From Henricia sp. BOLD:AAB3569 (lineage: Eukaryota; Echinodermata; Asteroidea; Spinulosida; Echinasteridae): 64,000 nucleotides of DNA. Where the stretch lies: the NCBI GenBank assembly GCA_037783545.1, contig JBBELK010000094.1:620001-684000 (forward strand), given 5' to 3'. Positions 1-12,300 of the stretch are shown here, in pieces. Position numbers and translations under genes: made by a program. Position 1 is the first letter of the stretch. Each line of letters opens with the position of its first letter. Below the pieces are notes generated by a model. It worked only from the letters and a program-made list of their open reading frames with translations, did not search any database and was not told where the DNA came from.

Positions 1-239
1 AATTCTTGATCACAATAGATGTTAGTTGAACACGGTGAACTTGTGGATAACAAGGTACTGATTGACCAATCACTTTGGAATCGCTTTCAAGACTGTTCTG
101 CTTCAGTGATTTCCTCCAGGTCCAAGACGACCTGTTTAAACAAAGTAATTCCCACAAAGTAATTTATGACATTTTCTGTTTCTGGGAGATACTTGTAGAA
201 GATAGCTCTCTGAAAACAATTTTGTTGGGTTTTAAATCG

Positions 240-370
240 GACTGAACCTGCGTGGGATGAGCTGGCCTTTGGAACGGTGCGTCTCCCAAACAGCTCTAGA
301 AGTGCAGGAGCTCAGGGAGGCACTACAGGCAGAGTGGCACACCCTGCCTTAGTGGCTCTTACAGAGGCTG
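240..370. repeat. Dispersed repeat copy, in inverse orientation to copies near 7670 and 13470
   Basis: This stretch contains the GGCAGAGTGGCACAC and CTCCCAAACAGCTCTAGAAG blocks. They recur reversed at about 7660-7830 and 13465-13600, both in WDR45 introns. No terminal structure or coding potential is recognisable. Confidence 0.5.
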
Positions 371-474
371 GTGAATTCAGCTTTGTCACAAGAGGTGATC
401 ATACACATTAGTTAAAAATGATACATCTTTCAGCCTCTTTGATCTTTTGGTCAAAGTATATATTTTTGTTTTAA

Positions 475-694
475 GGGGCCGTCCAAAGTTGCCAACATTT
501 TCACGGTTCTACAAAGAGTAGGAAGGGGAAGAGGAGGGGGTCGAGGGCTGCGTAGGACTTTACATGCATTGTAAACGGTTGACATTTCATAGTATTGCCA
601 GGAAAAACGTTGACAAAAAGTATTTCTGGGGGAGGGTCTTGAAAAATACTACTTTCGTAGAACTGTGAAAATGTTGACAACTTTGGACGACCCC
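475..694. mobile_element. Palindromic MITE, Harbinger-like (TAA target duplication)
   Basis: The left end GGGGCCGTCCAAAGTTG and the right end CAACTTTGGACGACCCC form imperfect inverted repeats of more than 30 bp. TAA sits on both outer sides (472-474 and 695-697), which fits the TWA target preference of PIF/Harbinger elements. A related terminal fragment occurs near 54026-54060. No ORF is seen. Confidence 0.65.
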
Positions 695-722
695 TAATCG
701 TATATTTTTAAAGAAAAATTAC

Positions 723-2883
723 CTGAAAAAGAATGAAGACTAGGGCTAGTTCATACACTACGCTGAGACAGACAACCAGCCTCCAAAGGGCGGGGTGAGG
801 GCGCCTGAATGGACCGTCTCGTACCTGGGTCATGCCAAACACACAGAACACGAGGATGCAGGCAATGATTCCCCTGGGTACAAGGAAAAAGGTTCAATTC
901 GGTTGAGTTCGGCCTGTTCTTGACACGGTTAACTTGTTCTCGATCGATAGGCAGTGATCCTGAGTGCAGTGTTCTCGGGTCCTGTTTCCGTCATTCGGAT
1001 GTGAGAACGAGTTAACCCGTGTCAAGAACTCGGCCTATGGGAGACTACAGGAATGGAAAACGGTTACAAACCGCGTTTCTCCATATGTGTGATTGACGAT
1101 GTCTATGATTAAAAACCAATCTGTGTATTAGTCAGGTCAGTACCTTATCTACGTTCCAAGAGAACAATGAAAAAACTGTGCATTCAAGAAATTGTGTGAA
1201 GCTACCGTCCTATTTAGGTTGGTTCCCTGGCTATACTGCACAGAAAACAAAGCTATAATACCACGGCAATGAGGGTGCCCTTGTACTCGCCGAACCGCCA
1301 CTCATTGTGTTTGCATTGAGTACATCGAATTCGCTGTAGTTTTTATCGCGCTCTTTAAATGATTGGGATGCAGTTAGCCCCTGGCACTAGAGCTACCTTC
1401 GAAGAGTCTCTGGAGTATTTTTAGTAACAAAATTTTACAGGAGCGAAGCGCCTACGACGTTAAACTCACGGACCAACGCTATATCCCACATGTTATTTTA
1501 TGACCCGTGCGCGACGTGGTTTTGTTTACAAAGTTAACGTCTTCTCGGCGCTAGGCATTTTCCAATTTATTCCCCTGGAGCGGGAGACTGCACTTGCAGT
1601 TTTGGTTATGCAGTATACGTATGTCTCTGGGACTGGAGACTTAATGACTAGTTTTTATTTCAAGTCGTAAATCAACCTTTTTTTCCAAGTCCAGTCACAA
1701 GTCATTTTCTCCAAAGTCAAGTCAAAAACCAAAAACTGACTTGACCCCAAGCCAACAAAATGAGAGACCAGCTCTGCCCTGTACTGACCCATTGGCGAAT
1801 TCTGTATAAGCGCCCCCAAGACACTCACTCTTAGAAGTGGTTAAAATTTCAGGTCTCATGTCAAAATTTAAAACAGTCAGGATTAATCTATTCTCAGTAT
1901 CTCCAAAAGGTCAATTTTTTTGCGAAGAAAACAAAATTCACCTTTTAACATTCCACGTGAGATCTTCTGTGACGCCCTCAAAGAGCGTGACATACAGTAG
2001 GGAAGCAATGAGCACAATCAGAGCAGTGAGTGAGTGTGCTCTCCTTCAAAAATCAAACAAGAACAGTCAAAATATGATTTAATTTTCAAACAAAAAGATA
2101 GATGCATCATCATAATAATAATAATAATAATGGTGGACAAGTTATCTAGCGCTACCCTACAAGGGTACTCCTGGTGCTGTTGCCATTATTACCGCTGCCA
2201 TCAGGAAATCACCAGAACCATTTCGCTTCAACTAGGTGGCTGTCTGGCCAAGTAACAAAGATTTTAAGGAAATTACCTCCTGGAATCAACGGATAATGTA
2301 ATTTTAAGATATACTTTCCACTTGCACTTTTGTCGCAAATGTTGCTTTTCTGTAGAAAAATCACACGCAGCGCTCTCTGTTGTCGCGCTAACGCACAGAC
2401 CACTCGCCGCGTCATTTTTTGCATTACTTTATGCAGTAATTTTATCATTTATTTATCTCAGAAATGCAACATTTGCGACAGAAGTGCAAGTGGGAAGTAT
2501 ATCTTAGAATTTGATGATCTGTTGATTCCAGGAGGAAATTTCCTTAAAATCTTTGTTAAATTCATACGGAAAAACTACCAATTTTTTTTTCTGATTTGGA
2601 TTCCGACAATTAGTTTTAAATCTGAAATCTGAAATCTAATATCAAAATCAAAACTTAATATTTAAAAATTTGGTTTTTAGTAGTTTCATCTGCCCCTCCC
2701 CAAATCCCTCTTTTATTAGTAAACTTTAATTTTGCAGACTACAAAATGTACATACCAAAAATATGTCATAGTCCCATCGTCTTCAACATTTGTCAGAAAC
2801 GACGCAAACCCCGTTTTGGATGGCTCATGATTCCCATTTGGTGAGCCGAGCTGCATGGATTCACGGCTCTGTTTAGATGCCAT
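723..2883 (-). CDS. PTDSS2: Phosphatidylserine synthase 2, N-terminal part (gene continues off the left edge)
   Basis: This enzyme of the ER and mitochondria-associated membranes exchanges the head group of phosphatidylethanolamine for serine. Three coding exons are visible on the minus strand: 2883-2756, 2043-1942 and 873-723. They splice in frame (phases 2, 2, 0) to give 127 residues. The start is the ATG at 2883 in the context CAAGATGG; the frame upstream has only a non-ATG extension. Conserved family blocks are DDGTMTYFW followed by RAHSLTAL (first membrane helix), [18 protein letters not shown] (second helix) and [15 protein letters not shown] leading into [13 protein letters not shown] (third helix). 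I judged the match from remembered human PSS2, which has the same blocks in the same order. All splice sites are GT-AG. The next exon, expected to encode the loop before the catalytic region, is not found in bases 1-722 and must lie outside the window. PTDSS1 is less likely because the DDGT-FFW and RGI-A-ILVF-FG-TQ blocks are PSS2-type. Confidence 0.87.
2240..2583. mobile_element. Palindromic MITE, copy 1 (second copy at 20447-20872)
   Basis: The arms carry AACAAAGATTTTAAGGAAAT on the left and its inverted equivalent on the right, with CTTGCACTTTTGTCGCAAAT facing its complement in the interior. A diverged second copy lies in ILRUN intron 1. Overlapping short ORFs here are palindrome artefacts. 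It sits in PTDSS2 intron 1. Confidence 0.65.
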
Positions 2884-3297
2884 CTTGTCAATCTGTGGTT
2901 CCGTCCCCTCACACGATGAATTCAAATCAAGTTTTCACCACAGAAGCATACGCTTGATAAGAAACAATAAAAATAGAAGAATTTTGAATTTGAAAAGTTA
3001 TAAATGAGCAACAAATGGCAAACTTATGGACAAGGTGAAGTTATGTCAGCATTTTTGGTGTTTTTTTTCGCCTAAAAGAAAAAACCAAAATCGTCAAAAA
3101 AGGAGCCAACTGCCCAGTAACTGGGTCTAGTCAGCATATTAGTGAACATCTTTGTGATCCGGAAAGAATCAGATTTGAAAAATGCTTCATACCTTGTGTA
3201 CAAAACATATGAGACAGGCTGAAATTTCAATAGAAGTGTGGGAAAAAATAAAGGTATTTAAAAAAAAAACACTTAAAAAATTCAACTTGTTTCATTA

Positions 3298-3812
3298 AGC
3301 CTAGCGTACATCGACATTGCAACTGGAACTGGAAGCAACTCAACTAATCAGTTGCTAACGATGTGCGCACATCGACAGAAACTGGTTAGTTGCGCAACTA
3401 GCGGCAACTGGGAGCATCCAGCTATGTCTACATTTCCAGAGCACGCACGTCGACACAGCAACTCGGTAAAGCGCAGAGTGCATTGCCCTTGCAACTGGAA
3501 GCAACCGTTGCTTGCAGTTGCTGTCGATGTGCGCACACGTGATCAGATGCACGCGAGCAACCGGCAGCAACTAGTTGCAAGTACGTATACATCGACGCAA
3601 CTGACCGCAACTGGGTACAACTAGTTGCCAGAAAGTAGAACATGAGCAACTCGCGGCAACTGGGATTTTTCCAGTAGTTGCAAGTACACGCACATCGACC
3701 TTTTCGAGCAACTGATCAGTTGCTCCCAGTTGCCGCGAGTTGCTTCCAGTTGCCGAAAACACCAGTTGCCACTAGTTGCTTCCAGTTGCAGTGTCGATGT
3801 ACACTAGGCTTT
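3298..3812. mobile_element. Long palindromic element rich in AGTTGC/GCAACT, copy 1
   Basis: The ends are AAGCCTAGCGTACATCGAC and its near complement GTCGATGTACACTAGGCTT. The interior is built of many short units around CAACTGGAAGCAACT and its complement, so the whole 515 bp can snap back. The uninterrupted centre helps interpret the larger copy at 45374-46069. It lies between the divergent PTDSS2 and WDR45 genes. Confidence 0.7.
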
Positions 3813-3985
3813 ATGGTTTGTACACAAGGTCTTTTGCATTTTTCAAATGTAGGCCTATAACTATATAGCGTCTGGTGTACTGGCGTACTTCCTTTCAGAT
3901 GCACACTTAGTATTTACTTGACCAGACAAATTTTTTGTTGCTATGTGGTGCACACGACATGTGTGTAGTACAGAATCAATACCGT

Positions 3986-4447
3986 TGTCCAACTCGACCG
4001 TTGTCCAACTCGACCGTCGTACATTCTTAAACAGGAAAAGTCAAACTCGCTTTGCTCAAGTCAAAATTTTTGAAAAAAGTGGTGAAACTGATGTCTAAAA
4101 TTTGCTTGTGAATCTTTTCGCAAGCTGAAACTCGTTAAACCATGGAGAAAGAACTTTCTGCAAATTCGCGGCGCAAAAAGTTCGCTTTGTTTCGCTTGGC
4201 ACAAATACAAGATCGCGCGTTACAAATACAAGATCAGAAAAAGCGGTACGTGAAACGGTCGAGTTGGTACGAGTCGAAATGGCAAACAGTCGAGTTAACT
4301 CGACATTTGTCTTTTAAGTCGAGTTGGTCAACGGATGAGTTGGTTCAACGGTCGAGTTGGTACAACAGTCAAGCTGGTACACGGTCCAGCTGGTAGCCTA
4401 CAACGGTCGAGTTGGTTCGAGTCGAGTTGGCAACGGTCGAGTTGACG
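3986..4447. repeat. Inverted-repeat element with CGGTCGAGTTGG units, copy 1
   Basis: The left arm has CCAACTCGACCGTTGTCC twice. The right arm (about 4252-4447) has the complement GGTCGAGTTGGTAC reiterated at least eight times in variant forms. A second copy with the same layout lies at 62752-63085. The ORF across the right arm is a product of the reiteration. Confidence 0.6.
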
Positions 4448-5194
4448 CGTCGCGACGTAAACATGATCGGAACATTGGTTTTCTCAAAATACAAGGTAGG
4501 CCTATTATTTGCAACCAATATATTGTTTAGACTTAATTATCCACACAGCAGGCAGTATTATTTTGAGTTGTATGGTGGCTGAAAAAGGCGAAATAAGATT
4601 AGCACCGTACTTTGATACTACTCCCGGAGATGCCGCGTGCCGGTCGCATAATGCACACGCGCGCCTAAATTCATCGCAAATCGACTTCCGGTTTGGAAAA
4701 TTTTGCACGCTGTGGACTAGACTCGCTTCCCAGTCCACCGTTAACTCCAAACGAAAAAGTGGACTGAAGTAACAAGCTTTTGCAATGGCGGCCATGCTAG
4801 GGGGCAGGTTTTCATATTTAAATGCGTGCCAACAGATCTAAAAAGTACCTACTCATGCAGAACGTACGGTAACAATTTTAATTATCCCCAGGATGGCCGC
4901 CGAGTAAAGGGTCTATACTATTAGAAGGACTGGGATTTAGTTTAGTTCTTTAAATTGGGTCATAACCTTTGACCCCAACTAATCAAAACAGTGCAGAGAT
5001 CAGAGGGAACTGCAGGCTGATCCTGCGCGCGTGATGATGATGAACAACAAAAATTAATCTTTTTGGTGATTGTTTATTGATCGAAGTGAAACTGTTTGTG
5101 AAATTTAAACCACCAATTGTATCAATTGAAATGACTTAACCATGTTAACCTGGTTATTTAAACCGTTTAACCAGTCAACAGGTTTAAATGACAA

Positions 5195-5485
5195 TGACCT
5201 ATCTTGTTTAAACGACTTTTAGCTATCTCGTTTAAACGACTTAGCTATCTCGTTTAAACGATTTAGCTATCTCGTTTAAACGATTTAGCTATCTCGTTTA
5301 AACGACTTAGCTATCTCGTTTAAACAACTTAACTGGACTACGTATCACGTTTTAAATAACATATAGCTAAACTGTTTAAACGAGATAGTTATGTCATTTA
5401 TAAAACGAGATACTGGTACTAGCTAAGTTGTTTAAATGACTTTAATCTCGTTTAAACATGATTCTATAGTCCAGTTAATTCATTT
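5195..5485. repeat. Tandem and inverted array of CGTTTAAACGA-TTAGCTATCT units
   Basis: About six head-to-tail units of roughly 21-22 bp run from 5200 to 5333. Each is centred on the 8-bp palindrome GTTTAAAC. More degenerate copies in the opposite orientation follow to about 5485, so the array folds on itself at two scales. No ORF is present. Confidence 0.65.
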
Positions 5486-5654
5486 AAACGGGCATCATCT
5501 CTGATTGGTCGGTATCAGTGTCAATGACTTCAATTATAAGAAATCATTCATGTGCGTTATTTGGACTGCCTGCTATTTCTAATACAAAATACTTCACTAC
5601 TGGCCAATCAGAGAAGATATATGTATAATCATGATTACCGTAATCAGGGTTATA

Positions 5655-6165
5655 CGAGTCTCCCTCTGCTCGAGTCCCAAGTCAAGTCAAGTCAAACTGC
5701 CTTCGAGTCCCAAGTCAAGTCAAATAGCCTTCGAGTCCCAAGTCAAGCCAAGTCAAGTCAGGCATGTTGGTCAAGTCGGTTCAAGTCAAGTAGTCACAAC
5801 AATAAATTTGTTCAAGCTACAATGAAATTTTAAAATGAGTCGAAACACTGAAACTTGCATTCATGTAGTTGTTATGGCCAAGAATGCACCATGTTAAAAA
5901 AAAGCTTAGTACTGAAATACAGTTCGTTCCTCAAAATGACAAAAAAATGCATAAGAGTTAAATTTCATTTTTGGCAGACCCGAGTTTTAAAAAAGTACAA
6001 GTCCGAGTAAAGTCAAGTCATTTGAGGCTCGAGTCTCAAGTCAAGTCAAGTCATTTGAGGCTCGAGTCTCAAGTCAAGTCAGGTCGATCATTTGAGGTTC
6101 GAATCTCAAGTCAAGTCAAGTCAGTAAAAATCGGGACTCGAGTCCGAGTCATTACAACCCTGATC
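5655..6165. repeat. Element containing AAGTCAAGTC arrays, copy 1
   Basis: A left array (CGAGTCCCAAGTCAAGTCAA units) is followed by CATGTTGGTCAAGTC, a roughly 200 bp non-repetitive spacer with CATTTTTGGCAGACCC, then a right array (CATTTGAGGCTCGAGTCTC units) ending at GACTCGAGTCCGAGTCATTAC. The same order is found at 9655-11936 (interrupted) and, inverted, at 13890-14400, so this is a defined element and not plain low-complexity drift. The spurious Ser/Gln/Val-rich ORFs arise from it. Confidence 0.65.
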
Positions 6166-6329
6166 GTAATTAATATACACAAAATGTTTTCTTTACTTTC
6201 TGCAGATGCAACATCCAACACCACATTATCAGAAATATGAATGGATGAAGTGATGCAAAACAGGCTGTTCCACTGTTAATCAGCGATCAAATACATTTGC
6301 CAGTGTGAGATGTCAAGCTAGGTCTCAAT

Positions 6330-9300
6330 ATGGCAACAAGAGGAATATTAAGTCTTCGTTTCAACCAAGATCATGGTGAGGATAGTGGTGAGGTGCTAGA
6401 CCTGTTCGAGGTTTTCCGCACACAGTGGAATTAGCATATTATCAAAAATTGGTACAGCGGACCTTTGACATGTATAGATTGGTACCCGCTAGAGATGGCA
6501 TTGTGTTTGTGTCCGTGGGCAAGACACAATCTCAATTGCCTCGTCAACCCAAGCGATATTTTGAGAGCTGTTAGGGGGAATGCCACAATCTAACTGCTGA
6601 TAGGGTTGTGTGCCTTGGCCAGGTAGCCACCTAGTTGAAGCGAGATGGTTCTGGTGATTTCCTGATGGCAGTGATGATGTTAATGGCAACAGCGCCAGGA
6701 GTACCCTAGGATAGACGTCATGTGCGCTATAAAAGTGTCCACCATTACATTATTATTCTGCAATAAGCGATAGGATCGGGAACCGGTCTATACATGTCAA
6801 AGGTCCGCTGTACCAATTTATGCTAATTCCATTGTGTGCAGAAAACCCCGGCTGAACAGGTCTATTACTAAGTATAGTGAATTCTACTACTAGAGTATAC
6901 ATATACTCGTTGAGAAAATACTCGCGACTATTCGAGTATTTAAAGATAGTATACATGATTGGTAAACTGTTACAAATAGTTTTATACCCCTGTGTGATTG
7001 AAGATATGCATGATTAAAACCAACCTGAGCAAAAATCCGCTCCGTACTTTGTCTAACTTTTGAGAAAACAGTAAAAAAATGCTTTACGGTCACTTTCGCC
7101 CCAAAACCACTTCGCCCCGAACCACGGCCTGTGCATGAAGTATTTTGGGGCGAAGTGGCATTCGGACAAAGTGGTGTAAGGACGAAGTGGTTTGGGGCAA
7201 GGTGGCTTTTGGGGCGAAGTGGTTCAGGGAGAAATGGTTTTGGGGCGAAATGAATTTACGTCTCATGAGACGAAAATTAATTGTTTTACTCATTTCTCAA
7301 AAACTAGAGCACTTCAGACAAAACCATTTCAGGGGAAGTTTTCTACCGTCATCATGTTTATATTGTGTAAGTTATGTGTAAATCTGTGAACATTTCTGAT
7401 TTTCGAGGTTACCATGCAATGATGTGTTTTAACTTTAAATGATCATAAATTTGTTTTCTATCATAGGTTGTTTTTCCTGTGCAATGGAAGGAGGATTGAG
7501 AATATACAACACAGAGCCACTGTCAGAGAAACTCAGAATCGGTGAGTTTATTTGACATAATTTTTGTCTTATTTGGTAAAAAAACAAAACGAAATGAAAG
7601 TTACACTCTGACCGAAGGATTAAGGATGTTGAGAGATGTAACATGTAGGCCTATAACCATGTCTTGTGGCAAGGCTGAATGCACCAGCCTCCATAAGAGC
7701 CACTGAGGCAGAGTGTGCCACTCTGCCCAAAGTGCCTCCCCGAGCTCCTACACTTCTAGAGCTGTGTGGAAGGTGCACGAATGTAGAGGTCAGCTCATCC
7801 CAAGAACTCTTATTGTAGGATTCTCCCTGAAACAGGAAATGTCACGTTTCATACCGGATATGCAAACTTGTGTACTAAATTACATTGAAATCATGATAAA
7901 TCAAATGTGGATAATTCAAAAATCTTAACTCAAAACAAAATTCAATTTCTTCAAAAGTAAAACACTCGAAATATGGTTTTTTATTTGGCTGATAATCGTC
8001 TTTAATTTTGCTTTTTTTTAGATAAAGATGAAGTAGGCAGTGTGGCACAGGTTGAGATGTTGCACCGAACCAATCTTATTGCTGTTGTGGGTAAGAATAA
8101 TGCATACAAGTTAGAAAGGCCCATTATATAATTTAAAATTACCCAAAATTTTACTTCATTTTTTGACAAGAAAAACCTTTATAAAAATGTTGATAGCAAT
8201 GGTAACAAATGCCACATGAATTTTCTTTCTGTCCAGAATGTAGACCCGTGAACAGGGCTTCGGAAAACTTCCACCCTGTCACCGTTTCCCATCCAAAATC
8301 AGTGGCAAACTCACGAAAATGAAATTTGTCCCTTGGGTCTGATATTTGCTCAATAGGTGCACTCACCCAAGCGTTTAAATATTCCAAAGAGTACGCATCG
8401 ATCTGATGTCTAGTTTCGGTGAAATCGTCGGGCAAAATTTCAACCCTCCGTGTGATAAAAACAAGGCAGTTTATTACTCCAAAATATCAAATGTGCGCAT
8501 GCGCGAGAGCGGAGAGGTCAATAGGCTGCGTTCGAGCGTACAGTTCTCTCTCACTGACCTGAGTGTCATCCGCGCGCGCAGGAGTATACTCGTGTTAACG
8601 TCGAGTACACGCTCGAACACAGCCCTTGCATTGACCTCTCGTACTTGACCTCCACTTTTGCCCATGCACACATTTGATTTTGGAGCAAAACTGCCTTGTT
8701 TTTATCACATAGAGGGTTGAAATTTTGCCTTAATATTTTACCGAAACTAGACATCAGTTCGTTGCGTACTCTTCGGAATATTTAAACACTCGGGTTAGTG
8801 CACCTATTGAGCAAATACCAGACCCAAGGGACAAATTTCATTCTCGTGAGTTTGCCACAGATTTTGGGTGGGAAACGGCGACAGGGCGGAGGTTTTCCGA
8901 AGTCCTTAAAATAACAACTGAATGCAGTTTTTAAAAATATGAGCAAGCACGCTCATTTAAAAAATATTCACTTAAAGGCACAGGCTCGTCAGCAATGAGT
9001 TCGCGCCAATTTCGTGCCACGAAATACGCAGCTCCATGCCTTTGCTATGGAGCTGCGTATTTCGTGGCATGAATTTGGCGCATTGCTGACGAGCCTGTGC
9101 TTTTAACACAAAAACCATACCAACACCTTTCCTCCGTCGTTCCAGAAATTCATAAAAAACGTTTCTTCTGACCCATATTTTGTTTCATTGTAATTTCAGG
9201 AGGAGGCAGCATGCCGAAGTTTGCTGAAAACACCGTTTTGATTTGGGACGACGCAAAGAAAAAGTTTATCCTTGAGCTGACTTTTCCGTCGGTCGTTCTC

Positions 9301-12300
9301 GCTGTTAGACTACGGAGGGACAAGTAAGTTATTTGTTTGGTTGGTTATTTGCATTAGTAAACTCGCATTATAACACCCCCTGATATAAAGCTCTTCTCGA
9401 TATAAAGCTCCTTTTTCTAAGTCCCAGCCATTATTCTCTGCATTGTGTATGCATTGGTTATAGCGCTCTCCGGATATAAAGCTCAAATTATTTTGGTACC
9501 TTGAAGAGCGCTATAATAATGAGAGTTTACTGTATTTTGACAAGGGGCATGCATCAGGCCTGGGACTAATTTCATAAAGCTGTTTAGCGGAGAATTTTGC
9601 TTAATCCAAAATGTATTTGCTATGCAAAAATGAGTTAGCAGATGTGTATTACAATTGACTGGTGTTCTGCTACTCTTGCTCAAGTCAAGTCAAGTCAAAC
9701 TGCCTTAGAGTCCCAAGTCAAGTCAGGTGAAATGGCGTCCGAGTCCCAAGTCAAGTTAAGTCAAATGGCCTTCGAGTCCCAAGTCAAGTCAAGTCAAATG
9801 ACCTTCGAGTCCCAAGTCAAGTCAAGTCAAACTGCCCTCGAGTCCCAAGTCAAGTCAAGTCAAATGGCCTCCGAGTCCCAAGTCAAGTTAAGTCAAGCCA
9901 AGCATGTTGGTCAAGTCAGTTTAAGTCAAGTAGTATTTGTTTAAGCTAATTTCAAAATGAGTCTAAACCCTGAATCTTGCATTCGTGTAGGGTATTTTTG
10001 TTGTTCTGGCCAGCAATGCTCCATGTTAAAAGAAAGCTTTAGTTCTAAACTAGACCTGTGTTCGTTCTTGACAACGAACACATGGCTGTTCCCCTCCTTT
10101 TTATAAACATATATGTGTTCGGGATGACCTTTGTTAGTGATCGTATATGAAGAAATCACGATCGTAGGTCAAACGGTTGAGTTTTTATCGATTGTTAAAT
10201 ATTGAATATTATTACATGCCCCTTTAATCTGACATGTAGGGAAGGTCAAAGGTCACGGCCATTTGTTTTGGATACACCACCCTAGGTCGAAGTGTAATAC
10301 AGTTGACCACATGCAGATATCTTGTACCACTTTCAAATGGAAAGGCAAAATCTGTTAGACCAATAGGAAACGAGGTCAAAGGTCACGACCATATGTTTTG
10401 GATACACCACCCTAGGTCCAAGTGTAATACAGTTGACCACATGCAGATATCTTGTACCACTTTCAAATGGCAAGGCAAAATCTGTTAGACCAATAGGAAA
10501 CGAGGTCAAAGGTCACGACCATATTTTTTGGATACACCACCCTAGGTCCAAGTGTAATACAGTTGACCACATGCAGATATCTTGTACCACTTTCAAATGG
10601 AAAGGCAAAATCTGTTAGACCAATAGGAAACGAGGTCAAAGGTCAAGGGGTGTGCGCATCTTAAAGACTTTTGTTAGTCATCGTATATGGCGAGGGAATC
10701 AAGATCGTAGGTCAAACGGTTGATTTTGTATTGATTTTTGAATATTTAATTTATTAAACATCATGCCCCTTTAATCTGACACGTGATGACGTCATCATAA
10801 CGTAATCAGTTAAAGACCTTTGTTAGTTATTGTATATGGCGCAGGAATCAAGATAGTAGCTAAAATGGTTGATTTCTTACGGATTTTTTATATCCCATTT
10901 ATTTTATTTGATGCCCCTTTAATCTGACACGTGATGACATCATTATGACGTCATTAGTGAAAGACCTTTGTTAGTGATCATATTTGGCGCAGGAATCAAG
11001 ATCGTAGCTCAAACGGTTGATTTTTTATTGATTTTTTATATTTCATTTATCTGTTTCCATGCCCCTTTAATCTGACATGTGATGACGTCGTCCTGACGTC
11101 ATCATTTAAAGACATTTATTAGTGATCGTATATGGCGCAGGAATGAAGATCATAGCTCAAACGGTTGATTTGTTATTGATTTTTGAACATTTAATTTTAT
11201 CAAATATCCCTTTAATCTAACACATTGAGCAAGGTCAAAGGTCGCCACCATATTTTTTGGATACCCCACCCTAGTCGAAGTGTAACACAATTGACCCCGT
11301 CCAAATATCTTGTACCACTTTCAAATGACAAGGCAAAATCTGTTTGACCAATAGGAAACAAGGTCAAAGGTCAAGGCGTGTGCGCATCTTAAAGACATTG
11401 GTTAGTCATCATATATGGCGAAGGAATCAAGTTCGTATGTCAAACGGTTGATTTTATATTGATTTTTGAATATTTAATTTATTAAAATTCATACCCCTTT
11501 AATCTGACACGTGATGACGTCATCATGACGTCATTAGTACTGTGCACAACTTCACATAGTGACCAATGTCCATGTGAAGTTTGAAGTCAATCATCAATGT
11601 GCAAGTGCCCGAAATAGCGTCTGAAAAAAGTGGAAGAAGTAAAAGAATAAAAAAAAAAAAAAAAAAAAAAAAAGGAATAAAAATCGTAACGAAAACAAAG
11701 GCTGTTCCGACCCGAATCGGAACAGCCAAAAACAATTCAGTCCTCAAAATGACAAAAAATGCATAAAAGTTCAATTTCATTTTTGGCAGACCCAAGTCAA
11801 AAATGTACAAGTCCGAGTCAAGTCAAGTCATTTAAGGTTCGAGTTTCAAGTCAAGTCAAGTCATTTGAGTTTCAAGTCTCAAGTCAAGTCAGTCGGTGAA
11901 AATTGGGACTCGAGTCCGAGTCATTACCACCCTGCTCTTGCGTATTTTCAGTTGATTTTTTTGTCATGTCTTTCTACTGTAGAATCATCGTTGCACTAAG
12001 GACAAGGATTTTTGTCTACACCTTTCCTCAAAATCCACAGAAACTCTTCGCATTCGACACTAAGCCCAACCCAAGATGTGAGTAGTGATTAATCCTTAAA
12101 ACCTGACAGAAACAAATAAATTAGTCAAATTAATGAAGGGTATTTTGGACTTTGTTCGACAAAGATTAGTTAATCATCTAATCATCATTAGTTAAAGATA
12201 GTATACATGATTGGTAAACTGTTACAAATAGTTTTATCCCCCTGTGTGATTGAAGATATGCATGATTAAAACCAACCTGAGCATAAACCAGCTCCGTACT

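Noticed and set aside
1255..1320. Minus-strand peptide with [18 protein letters not shown] that looked like an extra PTDSS2 exon
   Set aside because: Exons at 2043-1942 and 873-723 already join in frame exactly as in PSS2, leaving no room for it, and the adjoining sequence is a dispersed repeat shared with 45125-45350.
9642..9944. 100-codon Ser/Gln/Val ORF
   Set aside because: It is a translation of the AAGTCAAGTC array; equivalents appear at every copy of that element.
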